Assembly (NCBI RefSeq): GCF_900090045.1
Contig: NC_041782.1
Span: forward strand, 62,001-126,000
From: Plasmodium malariae
Taxonomy: Eukaryota; Apicomplexa; Aconoidasida; Haemosporida; Plasmodiidae
Direction of reading: 5' to 3'
DNA: 64,000 nucleotides
Part shown: piece by piece, positions 14,102-27,649 of the stretch
How the letters are laid out: every line of letters begins with the position of its first letter
How positions within the stretch are numbered: position 1 is the stretch's first letter
Notes under the pieces: model-generated
Database searches by the model: none
The model's input: the letters and a program-made list of their open reading frames with translations, nothing else
What the model was told of the DNA's origin: nothing
Position numbers and translations under genes: made by a program

Positions 14102-17100
14102 TTTATAGAGAGTTAATATTATGATATATTCAATAAGTAACAAATTAAAAATAATATAATATTCTTCTAATAACTAAAGAATCCATATATACATCTAAAA
14201 AATATTTTATTCGTTCTTTCTAAATTATTATTAAAATGTATATATCTATAATATATTATACGAATTTTATAAAGGAAAAGAAATTTAATTATGTATTACA
14301 AAATTTTTATCTTAATTATATTTTTAAAGAACTAATATAATTAAAATAATATAATTTGAATTTATTATTATGTATTCAAAATATATAACCAAGTTATTTA
14401 ATATAGTTTACTAATTAAATATTTTTGTTTAATGTTATATTAAGAAAAAAGTAAAAAAGAATATATATGCCATTTTTTAATATTTAGAAATATTGCGTTT
14501 ATATAGAATATAGAACGTATAGAACATATATATAATACATTTTTCTACATATTATAACAATAATCACTAATTATGAGGATGCTATTCCATTAATATTTAT
14601 AATTTCATTAACATATTTAAGAACTAACTATTTTTAAAAAATACTTATTATAATAACAAACTAATAATAATAATAATAAATGAAAAAAAAAGTATTTTAC
14701 ATTATGTTAATTATAGTACATTTTTTAGTTACTCCTAATACACAGAGAATAATTTATAGATCACATTTTTTTTAAAAAATATTAATAATAATATACTAAA
14801 TAACCTATGAAAAAGAACATTTTTTATGAGAAAACAATGAACGAATCTTTTTTCTTTAACAATAATTTTTGGAAATTGTTATTTTTATTTAAGATTAATT
14901 TATGTCATTATTTCCAAAAGAAACATTTACAGAATTATCCGCATAATTTTTTTTTTATAATTTTTTTAATTAATATGTACATATATAGGTTATTAATATA
15001 GTAAGAAAGAGAAAAAAAGAGAATTAGCTTAAGAACGTCACATAAATATTACATTAATTTACATGGATTTAATAATAATTCAAATGAAATAAAATTATAA
15101 ATAAGAATATTATATATAGCGTATAATATGTATATAACAAATAAGAAAGGATTACAGTATAATTTACCTAAGTGTATGATTTGGTAATTTTCTTATTGTT
15201 ATTTTTATAAAGAATATATTATTTTTTTTATTAGCTTAAAAATGTAATATAGGAGAAGCATATTTTAAAATTATGTCGCAATATGTCTATATAAATATAT
15301 AAAATATAATATTTTATTTAAAATTCTTTTAACAAAAAAATTTAGTATATCCCAATAATTATTTTCCTTGGGTATAATAACCCTAATAATCGTAATTATA
15401 AATAAATTATACATTTAAACAAGTATTATTATTATCTGAAATATAACATTATATTATTTTTCTATTTAAAATTTATCATTTTTCCAAGGTAATAAATAAA
15501 AAATTAAAAAAAAGTTGAAATAATACAAAATTTAATATCATCGAATTTTTATAGTTATACAATATTTGTGCATTTATTCTGACATTTTAAAAGACTCCTA
15601 CTTATCATCCTTTAATTGTTACAATGAATTAATAGATTAACAGTTTACTCACAGCTAATATTTAAATATGCAATATAAGCCACCTAACATTTAAAACATA
15701 TAATAACCCACAGATACATTATAAAAATAAGCTCATTGAATGAAGTAATTTTACTGAACAATTAATTATAAATAGGATTTTCCTCTTTTTGTAGCATGCA
15801 TGATTTCAATAGATTTTTTGAACCATTTTATTTAAAATAATATATATTTTTCTAAATTATTTATATTTTTTCTAAATTAAGAAATAATATACAATTAAAT
15901 TAATTTCCTTATAAAATATTTATTTTTCTCCTTTAACATGTAAAACATAAGTGAATCGTTCTCTTATATATATATGGTATTAATGTCATACGATTATTTC
16001 ATTCACCTGCAGATACAATATTATTTTTTCAAGAGTTTATTCTAATTTTATTATTTACACTAATGTATTGTATTTTTAGCTGATAAGATAATCGTATCTA
16101 TAAATATTTAGAGAAATCAATTTTGTTTTTGTTCATAATTATTGTCTAAAATGTAATTAAAATATTTTTACATATACAGAACTAAATCTAATATATTTTA
16201 TAACTTGTTATCTCTTATGATTTCTTCTATATTCTTAGTATTAAATTATCACATTAATTTAATTAAGACATTTACAAGAAAATATAGATTTAATTTTTAA
16301 ACAACTAATTAAAACCTATGTAGAAAAAACAAACAAAGCAACGGGCTTATGAATTTTTTAAAATAAGTAATTTTTTTTTTGCTAAAAAATGAAGCGCAAT
16401 AAATATAAATTAATTAGTAATTTTAAACCTAAAATACATACATTTTTATACGTCATTAAAAGAATATTAACTATTTACATAATATATTAATAATAATAAA
16501 AAATTAGAAAGTATACATAAAACAATAACTGCACATTATTATATTAATGTAGGAAAATTATATATTTTTTCATTACCCGTAGAGATAATTTATCCTTTTA
16601 CATAGATAAAGGCAATCATAATTACACTATTATAGAAAGAAAAAAAAAAGTATATATACATAATATATATTAATGCTTAATTATATTTAATTTATTATTT
16701 TAATCTTTTAATAGTGCCAAAATATATATATATAGTATATTTATAAGTTTTCAATATAATATATATTTAATTAATTTTTTACAATTATACGTAATAATAA
16801 AGAAATAGAACGACATTATTACATCATTAAATTGTTAATATTAAGAAATCCTAAGTTATTAAGGAATTATATATAACCAATATTTAATAAAGTTATTATA
16901 TTATTGCCTATTTATATGTTACATTTTATATTGTGTCAAAAAACTAAATTTTAATAAAAAGGGCTTTTTTTTGGAATTTTTCCATATTATGTTTCTCATA
17001 AAATTCATTTAATATATTATATACAAAGTTTTCATTTATGTATATATATATACAATTATATACATTCATTTTGTGCTATTGATCACAAAATAAGATATAA

Positions 17101-17582
17101 TTTATTTAATATAAAGCTAATTTAAATGTTTTTCTAAATACATGAACAAATAAATATATTTAGCATAGAAAAAAATAAAAAAATATCACCAACTATTGGT
17201 TATACTTAAAATATAAATTAATACAAAATATCAATAAAAGTATATTAATTATTTTATCTTATATTAATTATAACCCATACGTATATATTTTTCACAGGAA
17301 TCTATTTATATACACAAATGTATATATTAAGCCAAAGAATTTAATTAATCTGAAAAGATATTTTAGATTACAAATTTAAAAAAAATGAAATGTTCAAAAT
17401 CACAATAAAATTCGTAACAAATTGTTTTATTCTGTGCGTCTTAATGAAGCAAAGTACATGTACGCACATTTATGAATTTTCTAGTAATTACGGATATAAT
17501 TATTAGTCATATCATTAAGGATATCTTAGACAATAATTCAAATTGTTGATTTAATTATAAATAAAAATATTTCTTATAATTT
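14102..17582. other. intergenic with 5' flank of the 13.2 kb gene
   Basis: No gene seen. It contains the upstream motif copy at 14501-14550 and a short TAA repeat near 14661-14679. The 64-codon frame at 14807-15001 is Asn/Phe/Lys-rich and unsupported. Confidence 0.55.
14501..14550 (-). promoter_or_regulatory. recurrent upstream motif copy (gene at 13.2-14.1 kb)
   Basis: The plus strand shows ATATAGAATATAGAACGTAT, then AATACATTTTTCTAC. It sits 400-449 bases upstream of the start at 14101. The preceding TATTTAGAAATATTG is also shared with the copy at 34.2 kb. A promoter, transcription-start or boundary role is inferred from position and recurrence only. Confidence 0.5.
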
Positions 17583-18570
17583 TTATCTTTTTTTGAACTT
17601 AATTTTTTGGTACTTTTTAACTTTTTTATGATAATATAAAAGCCCTGATACAAGTATGGCACCTAATATAAAGAAAGGTACAATATATATTAGAAATCCA
17701 AAAAAACCTGTTATACGATAGACAAAAGTCTTACCATTTGTTTGTCGTACCACAGATTTAAAAAGCCATTCTAATGGTGAATCCTTCAACGAATTAGCCA
17801 AAGATTCTAAAACAACATATGATTTACCAGTACTATTCATAGTTGGGTTGACAATTATTATTATTTTAAATAAACCATATATAAGTCCACAACCCTCAGT
17901 AAAATCCAATATGAGTGATAATGACAACAACAAGAAAAATAGTAAAGGTAAGGTGATTCGTAATCTGTATTTTTTACATATTATTTTTTTGTACAACTTA
18001 TCGCTAATTATCTTGTTATTTATAAGAAAATTCTCATAATCAAGTTCTTTGAATATTTTTTTTTCTAAATAAGAATATTTTTTTGTTTCAAATATACTAG
18101 CTTTTTTTTTCATAGCTGATTTATGGCATCCTAAAAACTTTGATGGATTTCTAAGAGATTGTTCCTTTTTTTTTGAGGGTTTCTTCGTAATATAAGTTAT
18201 ATCTTTTTTCTTGTGTTCAACACTATTAGGTATTTCTTCTTTTAAACCTAAAATATTTGAATAATTATCCTTTATGCATTTTCCCAGTAATCGATATGTT
18301 CTTTCATTTATTTTTCCGCAATTATTACTTCTTTTATTTAAAAATTTGCTATGAGTACACTAAAAAAGTGAAAAAAGATTATTATTTAATCAGAAGAATA
18401 ATTCTATAGTAAGAAAAGTACTACTAACAATTAAACACAATAAATATAAATAGTACGAATATCCTTAAAAAATATTATCATACGACATCATGGTAAAAAT
18501 GATATATCCAACTTAAAAAGACAAATATAGCAATTTTATTAAATAAAGGAGACTTAATTTTATATTCCAT
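17583..18570 (-). CDS. fam-m-like exported protein (SYLEKKIFKELDY type)
   Basis: Exon 1 is 18484-18570 and exon 2 is 17583-18359, with a 124-base phase-0 intron (GTATGA donor, TTTTTTAG acceptor). The protein is 287 residues. Exon 2 is open throughout upstream of its internal ATG at 18113, so that ATG is not the start. Exon 1 encodes MEYKIKSPLFNK with a hydrophobic segment ending WIYHFYHDV. The export-like motif RLLGK begins at residue 52. The signature FETKKYSYLEKKIFKELDY covers about 119-137, then LYKKIICKKYRLR. Membrane helices are at about 164-181 and 249-272, and the tail YYHKKVKKYQKIKF is strongly basic. I assign it to fam-m from memory (label less certain than the grouping). It forms a doublet with the fam-l-like gene downstream, 3.5 kb away. 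Function is unknown; a surface or export role is inferred. Confidence 0.87.
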
Positions 18571-20940
18571 AATATATATATATTTTATAGGTTAATATGC
18601 TGAAAAAAGATATAATTGACAAGAATTTAATATTCTTCCAATGATGGATTCTACTATAATTTATTTAACTCCTTATCTTATTTTTTATTTTTTCATAAAA
18701 ACAGTAAAAAATAAATATTATTAATTTTTTTAAAACAGTGATAAAAAAAAATAACTCTAATTTTAAACTAAAAATTTTTTATTTAAATATTATTTTAAAA
18801 AAAATAAGATTAGTTAATATAATATAAATAAAAATATTCAATAAATATTCAAAATATATAAATTACATATTTAATATAATAAAGTAATTAAATTTTGTTT
18901 TTATTAATTCATTTTAAAATAAAATAAAATAAAATATATTTGACTACTTAATATATCCAGATACTTATTATTTGTAGAATATAGAATATAGAGAATATAG
19001 ATAATACATTATTCTATATAACACACTTTTCATCTATGTTTTCGTAATAATAGTTTTAATTTTATAAACATTCTATTTTTGAAAAAGTTATGCCTCAAAA
19101 ATTATTAATAATTATAATAGTATAATAGTACAAATAATAAAAGAAAAAAATATTTTCCATAAATCTTTTCTCGATATCAATTTTAGTATTGGAATTATGT
19201 ATTACGTTAATATATATTCTTTTATCGTAGATAATACATATATAAATGAATTTTATGACGGAAATTATAATCTACTATATACGTATATAATTGAAAGACA
19301 AGTAGACACTGATTTTATATTTTTGTAATATAATTTTTGATGGTCAAAATATTTAATTATATATAATTTAAGATATTATTTTTAAATGAAAAATTTAGAA
19401 ATTTACCTATTTAATTTAATATTTTTTTTAATTATATATATATATATATATATATTTATTTATTTATTTATAAATTACACGATAAGATAATAAAATATTT
19501 ATTAATATGCAGTAATTATTGTATAAACTGTATTAAGATAAAAGTAATTTTGGTAGAACACTGTAGTTTCTTAATTATATCAAAAGTAATAATAAATGTG
19601 ATTTGTTTATAACTATATATTTTATCACAAATATTTATTTTTATAAACCATTATTGACATCAACGGTTATATAAGTAAAAAGTAAAATGATAATTAAAAT
19701 TTAAGAACCCATTAAATTATAAAACTTCAGTAATTCTAAAATTATTAATAATCTACTAATAATTTATTTTTCAAAGAAAAAATATGATACTATTTATTGA
19801 TGATTTCATATTAGAACTTAAAAAAAAAAAAACAATTTTTAATTATTATACGTCCTGTTATGAAACATATATTTCTCATAATAATTATGTGTAAAATTTG
19901 TTATGCTTATTTATAAATAAAAAAAACATGTCAATGCAAAAAGAATAATGAATTTTCTTTCGTTGAGTGAACAACAAAACAATATACATTATATTTAAAT
20001 CTGATATATAACAAATATTTTATAAAAACAATTCATATAGTCACTAAAAACCATAAATAAAAAAAAAGGGAAATTGTTGAAAATAAATTACTACATTGGT
20101 TGAACTTATATTAATTATGATATTATATATCAAACTAAGCGATAAGATATTTCATATAACTCAAATTCAGCTGAAATATTGACACATAATTTTTTGAATT
20201 TAAATCACATATTTTTATTGGTAATATTAAGCAATAACTATTAAACTTTTTTATGTTGCGACATATATATAGGTCCTACATAAGAGAAGTAATGTATCTT
20301 AAAAAAATAAAATATAATAAGAATACAGATACAACAACATGTAAGCTATTAAAATAATTAACTATATATTTCTATAAATTTGTGTATCATTATGTATGTT
20401 TACATTAATTGGGTTCAATGAGAGAAAATTTATAAGTAAACAACAATTATATTATTTTAATCATAAATAAAAACTTTTTCAGATACATTAAAGGAATTAC
20501 TTCTGAAATAAATATATTAATTAAAACCAGGCTTAAATTTCATTTTCACATATTTTTACGGCTTATTTTAAGAAATTTAAAAATACATAAATAACCGTTA
20601 AGATACATAATAAAGTAAATAACTATATGTTTGTACCTCATGGGAACTAAATCTTCTTATTACTTTTGACTTTTCTATATATAAATAATTTCCTAATGAA
20701 ATAATAAATTATAACAGTAATACAAATTTTATTAACGAAAGCATTTTTGCAAAGTTAATGATAAGTTCTACTAATAAATGTTGAAATATTTAAATGTTTT
20801 TTCTGGGTATCATACGTACATTTTCTGTGTTTATTTATAAGAATAAACCACCTAAAAAGTAGATTTTCAAAAAAATATATCTATCATTTTAAATAGCATA
20901 CATATAACTTATGTGCATTTATTAAATAATTTCTTGGATT
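18571..20940. other. intergenic with 5' flank of the 17.6 kb gene
   Basis: No intact gene seen. It contains the upstream motif copy at 18971-19020 and a (TA)n run near 19433-19453. Confidence 0.55.
18971..19020 (-). promoter_or_regulatory. recurrent upstream motif copy (gene at 17.6-18.6 kb)
   Basis: The plus strand reads TGTAGAATATAGAATATAGA, then GAATATAGATAATACATT and ATTCTATATA. It is 401-450 bases upstream of the start at 18570. With 51.43 kb this is one of the two most alike copies (shared TAATACATTATTCTATA). Confidence 0.5.
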
Positions 20941-21370
20941 TATCGTTTGAATTTTATTTATCCTTACACTATACATTTCCATAATAATATATTTCAATAT
21001 TAACAACTTCTTTTTCTATACAATTATATCCTTTTTCAAATAACATCTATTTAATCCTCTATTATTTGTTCGTTCCTCATTTATTAAAAATAATATATGA
21101 GTTCTTAAATCTATTGTTTCATCTTCACTGTAAAAATTATATTAAGATTTATCATGATACACTACAACAACAAGAAAATATTTTTATTATTTATAATGTC
21201 ATAATTTTTATTACTCATAAAGAAACATATCCAATATATATATATAATATAAAGCAGAAAAAAGAATATACCACATTTTTTAATATAATATCATTATACC
21301 GCATTACTTAAATTTAGATAGAACCAAATAAAAATGACAAATAGTATAGTTTTAGTTAAAATAAAATATT
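20940..21370 (-). pseudogene. decayed exported-protein gene, relative of the 9.4 kb gene
   Basis: At about 21290-21365 the minus strand encodes KTILFVIFIWFYLNLSNA followed by a GTATAAT donor. This matches exon 1 of the gene at 9.4 kb (KTFAFLLFIWMSYDINNV, also followed by GTATAA). The DNA itself also matches, with a shared CCAAATAAAAA. No ATG begins the exon and a TAA lies a few codons upstream. About 120 bases further on, after a TTGTTGTTGTAG acceptor, the strand encodes DLRTHILFLINEE, resembling TLRSNRLLLEPS at the PEXEL of the intact gene. The export Arg is lost and stop codons follow. Homology beyond about 20950 is not visible. It is a ghost gene; the boundaries are approximate. Confidence 0.55.
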
Positions 21371-23580
21371 TATTTTATCTATACAGGTTAAAATTAATTA
21401 ATTTTGCAATACTCCAAATAATTAAAAAAAAAATTTTATATTGATAAGATAGTAACAAAAGGATGCAGTTATTGTCTTTGTTATTTTTATTTTTAGAGAG
21501 TTTTAAACTATAGACATAAAAAAAGTACATAAAGTATAAAAATGAAGAGATAATTTTAAAAAATATTTTTAAATATTTCTAGTAAACTTATTTATAAAAT
21601 GATCAACAACGTATAATACAATTTACGATAAAACTCATTTTATTAATAAATGCTCAAAGAATAAATATATATATATATTTTAATGATCTGACATCAATTT
21701 TAAACTAGTGTTGCCCATATTTTTCAAAAAATAAAATAAAATTTTTTTTTTTGTTTATAAATATTTTACTTTACAATTAAAATAGAAAAATATATTCGCT
21801 GACAATAGGTATATAAGTGTATATTACGTATATAATTAAATTTTTATTGGGCTTACTAATAATAAGCTTAGTTATTGGTATAAGTTATACCTTTTAAAAA
21901 TTAAGTTATAATTAAAAAGCATACATTTTCCATAGCATATACTAGTTTTCATATGATAAAAAAAAATAAAAATAAAAGACAACGATTTTTTTAATAATAA
22001 ATATTCCACTATGTACCTTATAACTACAACGCGTAGAGCTTTTACACAAGAAGAATTTTTAAAATGAATTTTTGATTTAATTCTCTTACAAATTTTTTAC
22101 GTTCTAAAAAATACTCCCAATTTAACACATCTATATATATTCGTCACATTATTATTAATGGAACACTATAATTTTTATGTTATATAAAATAGAACACTTT
22201 ATTTATTATAACTAAAATAAAATTTATTAACTTTAAGAATTAAATTATATTAATTATTTTTTTTGTTTAAATATAAATTATTAAGTTCTATAGATATAAA
22301 AATAATAAAAAAAGTAATAAAAATATAAAAATGAATACAGTAAAAAAACGTTTTTAGGAGCCATGATAATTAGAAAAACTTATGATGAAAATATTATTTT
22401 AAATAAAATAATTTACAACAAGAAATAATATCTTTTTTAATGCGAAAACAACATACACAAAATAACATACAATAAACACAGGAATATAATTATTTCATTA
22501 TTTATATTTTTGACATCCTTATTTTGGAGATAACAATTTATATAATTTTCTGTTGATTCTCCAAGAAATATTACTCAACAGCATATATTAAATTATAACT
22601 TTTATGTAACTTAAATAAAATACATTAAATATTTAATTAAATATATTTATAAAAGCAGAATATTTTATATTGCATATTGTCTGTTGTATATATTAAATGT
22701 AGATATTTACAAAAATATAATATATAACATATATTACATTATATGTATAATAATAAATTGATACTAATTTGTGTAAGCAAATTACCTTTGAAAGGAATAA
22801 TTAACTAAATAAAAATATATAAAATCTTTAAATTTTTAGTATTATATATCATACATATTACCCTACAATGTTTTACAAAAATAAGAAAATTATTTTTTTA
22901 TGTAATATTTTTATATACATATATAGATATATATATATATAAATATATTTAAAAAGATATATGATTCTAATATCTTAAGTAATTTTTATATTTTTATGTT
23001 CCGTGCCTTGTCAAAATTTCCAAATTTATGTTTATATAAAAAAACATAACTTATCTTAATAATTAGTACTATCCATCATGAAAAATATATGATGAATAAA
23101 ATTACATAAATTAATAATTTCCTATTTAATAATATATTATTGCGGATTATATATATTTTCAGTGAAATTATAATTTTTCTATTGATTCATTAAGTAATAT
23201 TATTACATTCATCTTTATTATTGAACTATTAAATCTTTTCAACAATGTTATTATCATTATGAAGGATATTGAAGCATATCCGCACAAATTATATATGTTA
23301 CATTAATAGTTAAAATGAAAATAATTAAGAGGTTTATTTACTTCATTTTCATTCTATTTTAGCACTTTATATACATTTATTTTTTACAACTATTTTATTT
23401 TTTTCAATATATACTTAACGGTTTAATATTAAAAATACATTTACCTACATTTATATAAAGTAATTTTTACAAAAAAAAAAAAAAAAAAAACAACAAAGAT
23501 TATAGTATAATTTGTTTTTTTCCAACTTACAAATAAATGTATTCATCATAAGTATAAATAATTTGTTTGTACATATTTTT
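21371..23580. other. intergenic, no gene seen
   Basis: AT-rich. A 27-codon minus-strand frame starting at 22363 (MAPKNVFLLY...) is mostly Tyr/Phe and has no continuation. A run of 20 consecutive A lies at 23471-23490, just before the compositionally different island. Confidence 0.5.
23471..23490. repeat. poly-A tract of 20
   Basis: Twenty consecutive A on the plus strand, among the longest homopolymers in the window. Length may be unreliable in assembly. Confidence 0.9.
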
Positions 23581-23589
23581 TAATAATAC

Positions 23590-25333
23590 TTTAGTGCACT
23601 TCCTTACCTACTCGTTTATACATGGTGAATAATATAAACATGTGCATCTACTCGTAAGTTCATTTTATACGTACACACATTTATGTGCATATACAACTAG
23701 TGTTGCTCCACTTTACAAACGACTAACCACTTTTACATTTGAATTTTTTATGTTTTATTTTGTACCTTCTTAAACCTTATTATGTAAATACAAATTAAAA
23801 CCTTATAAATGATTCCTTCATAGAAGTAAAAAAAAGTATTTCCACAATTTTGATGCTATATAAAATGGAGTTCCTATTAAAAGAATTCTCTGAGAAATAA
23901 ATTTATTTAAACGGAGCTAGGTGTATGTGCCTTACCCCGCATATTTTATCCGCTTCCTCTTTTTAATATACTTAAGAAAAATATCTTTTTCAATGAACTA
24001 TATATATAGTTGATATTGTACCTTGTCATACATCACAGTTCCATCATTCGTTTCATTCTATCCTTTATACATAAGCATTTACATGGACACACGTGCAAGA
24101 GAAAATAAGTTGGTAATGTGAGAAATAACATGTAAATAAATTTTCATCATGCATATGCTTATATGTATATATATATTTATGTGAATCCGTTTACAACTTT
24201 TCAATGTAAAGCTAATATACCCAAAGAAAGATAGTACAAAAAAAAAACAAAAAATAATATATATATAGATATGTATTATATGAATAAATAAGCATTTATT
24301 CATAAGTAATGTTATCTTATGTACACACAAAATTATGTGCAGAATTATGTCCTAAAATTAATTTAGTTATTAATATATGTAAAATCACCTTTCAAATATA
24401 AATGTTTAATTAGATATGTTTAGTTTTAAATGGATAGAATACACATTAGTGTTTTTTAAAAAATATTTTTCTAATGGAGTCAAAAACTAAAAAACAATTT
24501 ACCTACAGATATAGGAAGCTTGATCTTAGAAGAAATTCCTCAAAAAATATCATAAGGGAAAATGGATAAATAATATCATGTAAAATACTTTTTATGACGT
24601 TTACTTGTTTTAATTTTCTCTTGTTTATTCTGTGCAGTAGAAAATTCTCACATTAACACTATTGATAACACTGTCAAATAAGTCAAAATATAATGGTACT
24701 CATAAAAATAAATACAGATTTTATAAAATATATGAAGTTATATATGTGAAAATATATATATGGACGCATATTCCTATGGAATACATGTATTTACATTAGT
24801 ATATACAAATTCCCATATGTACATACACATGCACACATGTATATACATGGTATAGCAACATGTATGACACATAAAAATTTTTTTAAATCTTTTTTTCTTC
24901 AGTTCTCATATTCCCAATTACTAGGAACGTATATAATTAGAGACTTATTTTTGCTATTATTAGCTTTTTCAGAAAAACTAAGGAAAGAAAAAATAAATTA
25001 GAAAAATTTTGCAAAGAGATACACTTCCATTTTTTTTCTTTCTCTTTTACATTAAATATTTATATGTATATCCATATTCGTTTTTAGCAAAATGTAATTG
25101 TAATTTTTGTTATAACATTGCAAAAAAAGAGAGAAAAAGAGTAATTTCCGAATTTGAAATTAAACATATATACTTTGTGTCATAATTAATCAGATTTTAT
25201 GCTACTTAATTATTTTTTATTTTTCTTATTTTCATTTTTTTGGATTTACTTTTGCATGGCTTGTCGACATATGGTTTAACTTTTTCTCCATTCTTCCCTT
25301 TTTAATTGTAACTTTCGCATTGAACGAGTTATC
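23590..25333 (-). other. compositionally distinct island with exon-like fragments; possible decayed multi-exon gene
   Basis: This stretch is visibly less AT-rich than its surroundings (for example GGAGCTAGGTGTATG near 23913). On the minus strand it holds several short open stretches bounded by good splice signals. One is 25250-25333, a CAG acceptor and GTAAAT donor around 28 codons ending MSTSHAK. Another is 24899-24977, after TTTCCTTAG, encoding SEKANNSKNKSLIIYVPSN and ending in TGA. A third is 23936-23970, after TTCTTAAG and before GTAAGG, encoding YIKKRKRIKYA. The phases do not join into one reading frame and some plus-strand frames here are also open. I recognise no family. It may be a dead gene, or core-type intergenic DNA moved into the subtelomere. 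Confidence 0.25.
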
Positions 25334-27649
25334 CTGAGAGAGTTACAAATATTCTAAAAAAAAAAAAAGCGTATGGCTCATATCCATAATATTGTTATTC
25401 TTAAAGTTTACATATTGTTAATTCATACAACACTTATTTTTTATTTTTAATAAAATTTTTAAATGCCTACTCTTTCAATACTTATGCATACAATGATATA
25501 TGGTACACTATTCGTCCAAAATATAATAATTTTTATAATTATAATTACATATATCAAAACTAACGTTAGATCAGTGTAATATTCTGTTCACAATTCAATG
25601 ACTATGTTACGATGATAGAACGCAAATTTTATTCTTTCAATAATTTAAAGATTTTTACACAAAATTATTCAAATAAAATTTAATAACATTTTATTTTTGT
25701 ATTTTAATTTTCCACGTGTTAAATACAAAAAAAATTAAAACGAAAAAATTGAGTTAAAAAAAAAAATAAACAATAAGTAGTAAACTTTTTATGGAGATAT
25801 ATATGTGTGTAATTTATATTCAGTACCCATATGCACATGTATTTATTTAAAAAAAATTCAAAAAGTAGAGAACAGATAAGAAAAAGAAAATATATATTAG
25901 TGTAATATAATCACTTTACATAAGTATATATATTATATACACATAAGATAATATTTTAATAAAATACAGCAACGACTAATATTAATAAACAGAAATACAT
26001 GTAAATATTTTTTTATTGAAATTCTTAGCAGCATTTTGTCTTTCAGCACTCAGAATGTTTCTTGTAAATTATTCTCATATACTCTCTCTCTTTATTATAT
26101 TTTTTAAAAAAACAAACATGTACGCATTATTGCATTGACTAAACGAAACATTATAATAATATTTTAATACTATTACTGAAACATATATTAATATTTTATT
26201 ATAATTTTCGCTTTAGTCTATAAAAATATAAATTTAATAAATTAAATTTAATTATAATATTACTAGCAAATTATTCGTACACGAAATCACTTGCATTACA
26301 CTTATTTAATTAAAACATATAAAAATATATAATAATTTTTAAACACAACTTATTAAAACTTATGTGGTCAAAAAAAGAAATAGTCATATATATATGAATT
26401 ATATAAAAAAAATAATATATTTTTTTTAATTTCATTTGTTTTAAAAATTGGGCCATATAAATGGATTATTAATTGTCATCATAAACTATGCATATTTATA
26501 TACAACTTTAAAATCATGTTAACTTTATTATATATTAGTATACATGAAAATTAGGAAATATATATAAAAAAACATTTACACATTATTTTACGATTGTTCA
26601 AGTAATATATAATTTTTCAGTACCACTAATGATAATTTAGCGTTTTACAGATATATACTCACATTAAAATTTGTTCAATTATAAAAAATATGAAAAATGT
26701 ATTTATCCATACTATATATTAACATATGTTTAAAATTAATTAATTTATTTAACATTTATATAATGTAAAAAATAAAAAAAAATGTAAATAGTTTTCGCAT
26801 ATTTCAAATGTAATATATATTTAAGTGGTCTAAAATTTAATCAACACTCTAAAGTTAATAAATGTTTCTAAATCTTCATTTTAAATGTAAATAAACAGAA
26901 TCTATAATTTGGTAAACACATATAAATAATCAAAATTTAATAAGGAAATGTTTTTATTATGTAAATATTCAAATATATATAAATCAAAAAAAAACTAAAA
27001 GTGTATTAATATAGTTTTATCATTAATTAAGTTTTATATCATATTTCTCATAAAATATATTTTATAGAATAAATATTAAAATTAATATTTACTAAAAACA
27101 ATACATATATACATCTTAAAATAACAAAACATATGCACTTTCTTACATTAAATTCCAAGCAATACACCTTTATAACCAGTTTAAAAATAATAATACATTT
27201 CTTTGTAACCTGAAAAAATAGCCTTTATCGAATAGAACAAAATACATTATAGAAAGTAGCACAATTAAATAAATATATATATTAGCACAAAATTTCAATA
27301 AAATTATATAAATTTTCCTACTTATATACTAATGTTAACTCACAAAATTTTTTTATGATAAAAATCTAATTAAATAAAAACTAAATATATTTTTTGAAAA
27401 AACATATTTTAATAAGTTGCAATAATACTTTATAATAAAAATTAATATATATTAAAAACTTAAAAATTTCAAAAAAATTAAGAACTTAATTTACACTTTC
27501 GGGTAAAAAAGTGCATGTATACGTTGGTGTATTTATAAAATTTAAGAAATTATGGTTATTCTTAATATGTTAATAAGTAAAGATATAACTATCTCTACCT
27601 TATATTAATGACTTCATTGCAGAGAGTAACATACTAAATATTATTCATT
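25334..27649. other. intergenic, no gene seen
   Basis: AT-rich sequence with the 3' flank of the gene at 27.6 kb. No coding signal found on either strand. Confidence 0.55.

Noticed and set aside
21066..21311. 81-codon plus-strand ORF
   Set aside because: Antisense to the decayed exported-protein relic; the minus-strand homology explains the region better.
22280..22365. Minus-strand MAPKNVFLLY... frame
   Set aside because: After the first ten residues it is nearly all Tyr/Phe/Ile and stops; no continuation or splice site with support.
23840..23874. Minus-strand GTPFYIASKLW resembling the protein kinase GTPxYxAPE motif
   Set aside because: No HRD or DFG segment found nearby, another frame is equally open, and 11 residues in AT-rich DNA is too little.
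24079..24330. 83-codon minus-strand ORF in the island
   Set aside because: Driven by TATATA runs giving Ile/Tyr/His repeats; no coding-like composition.
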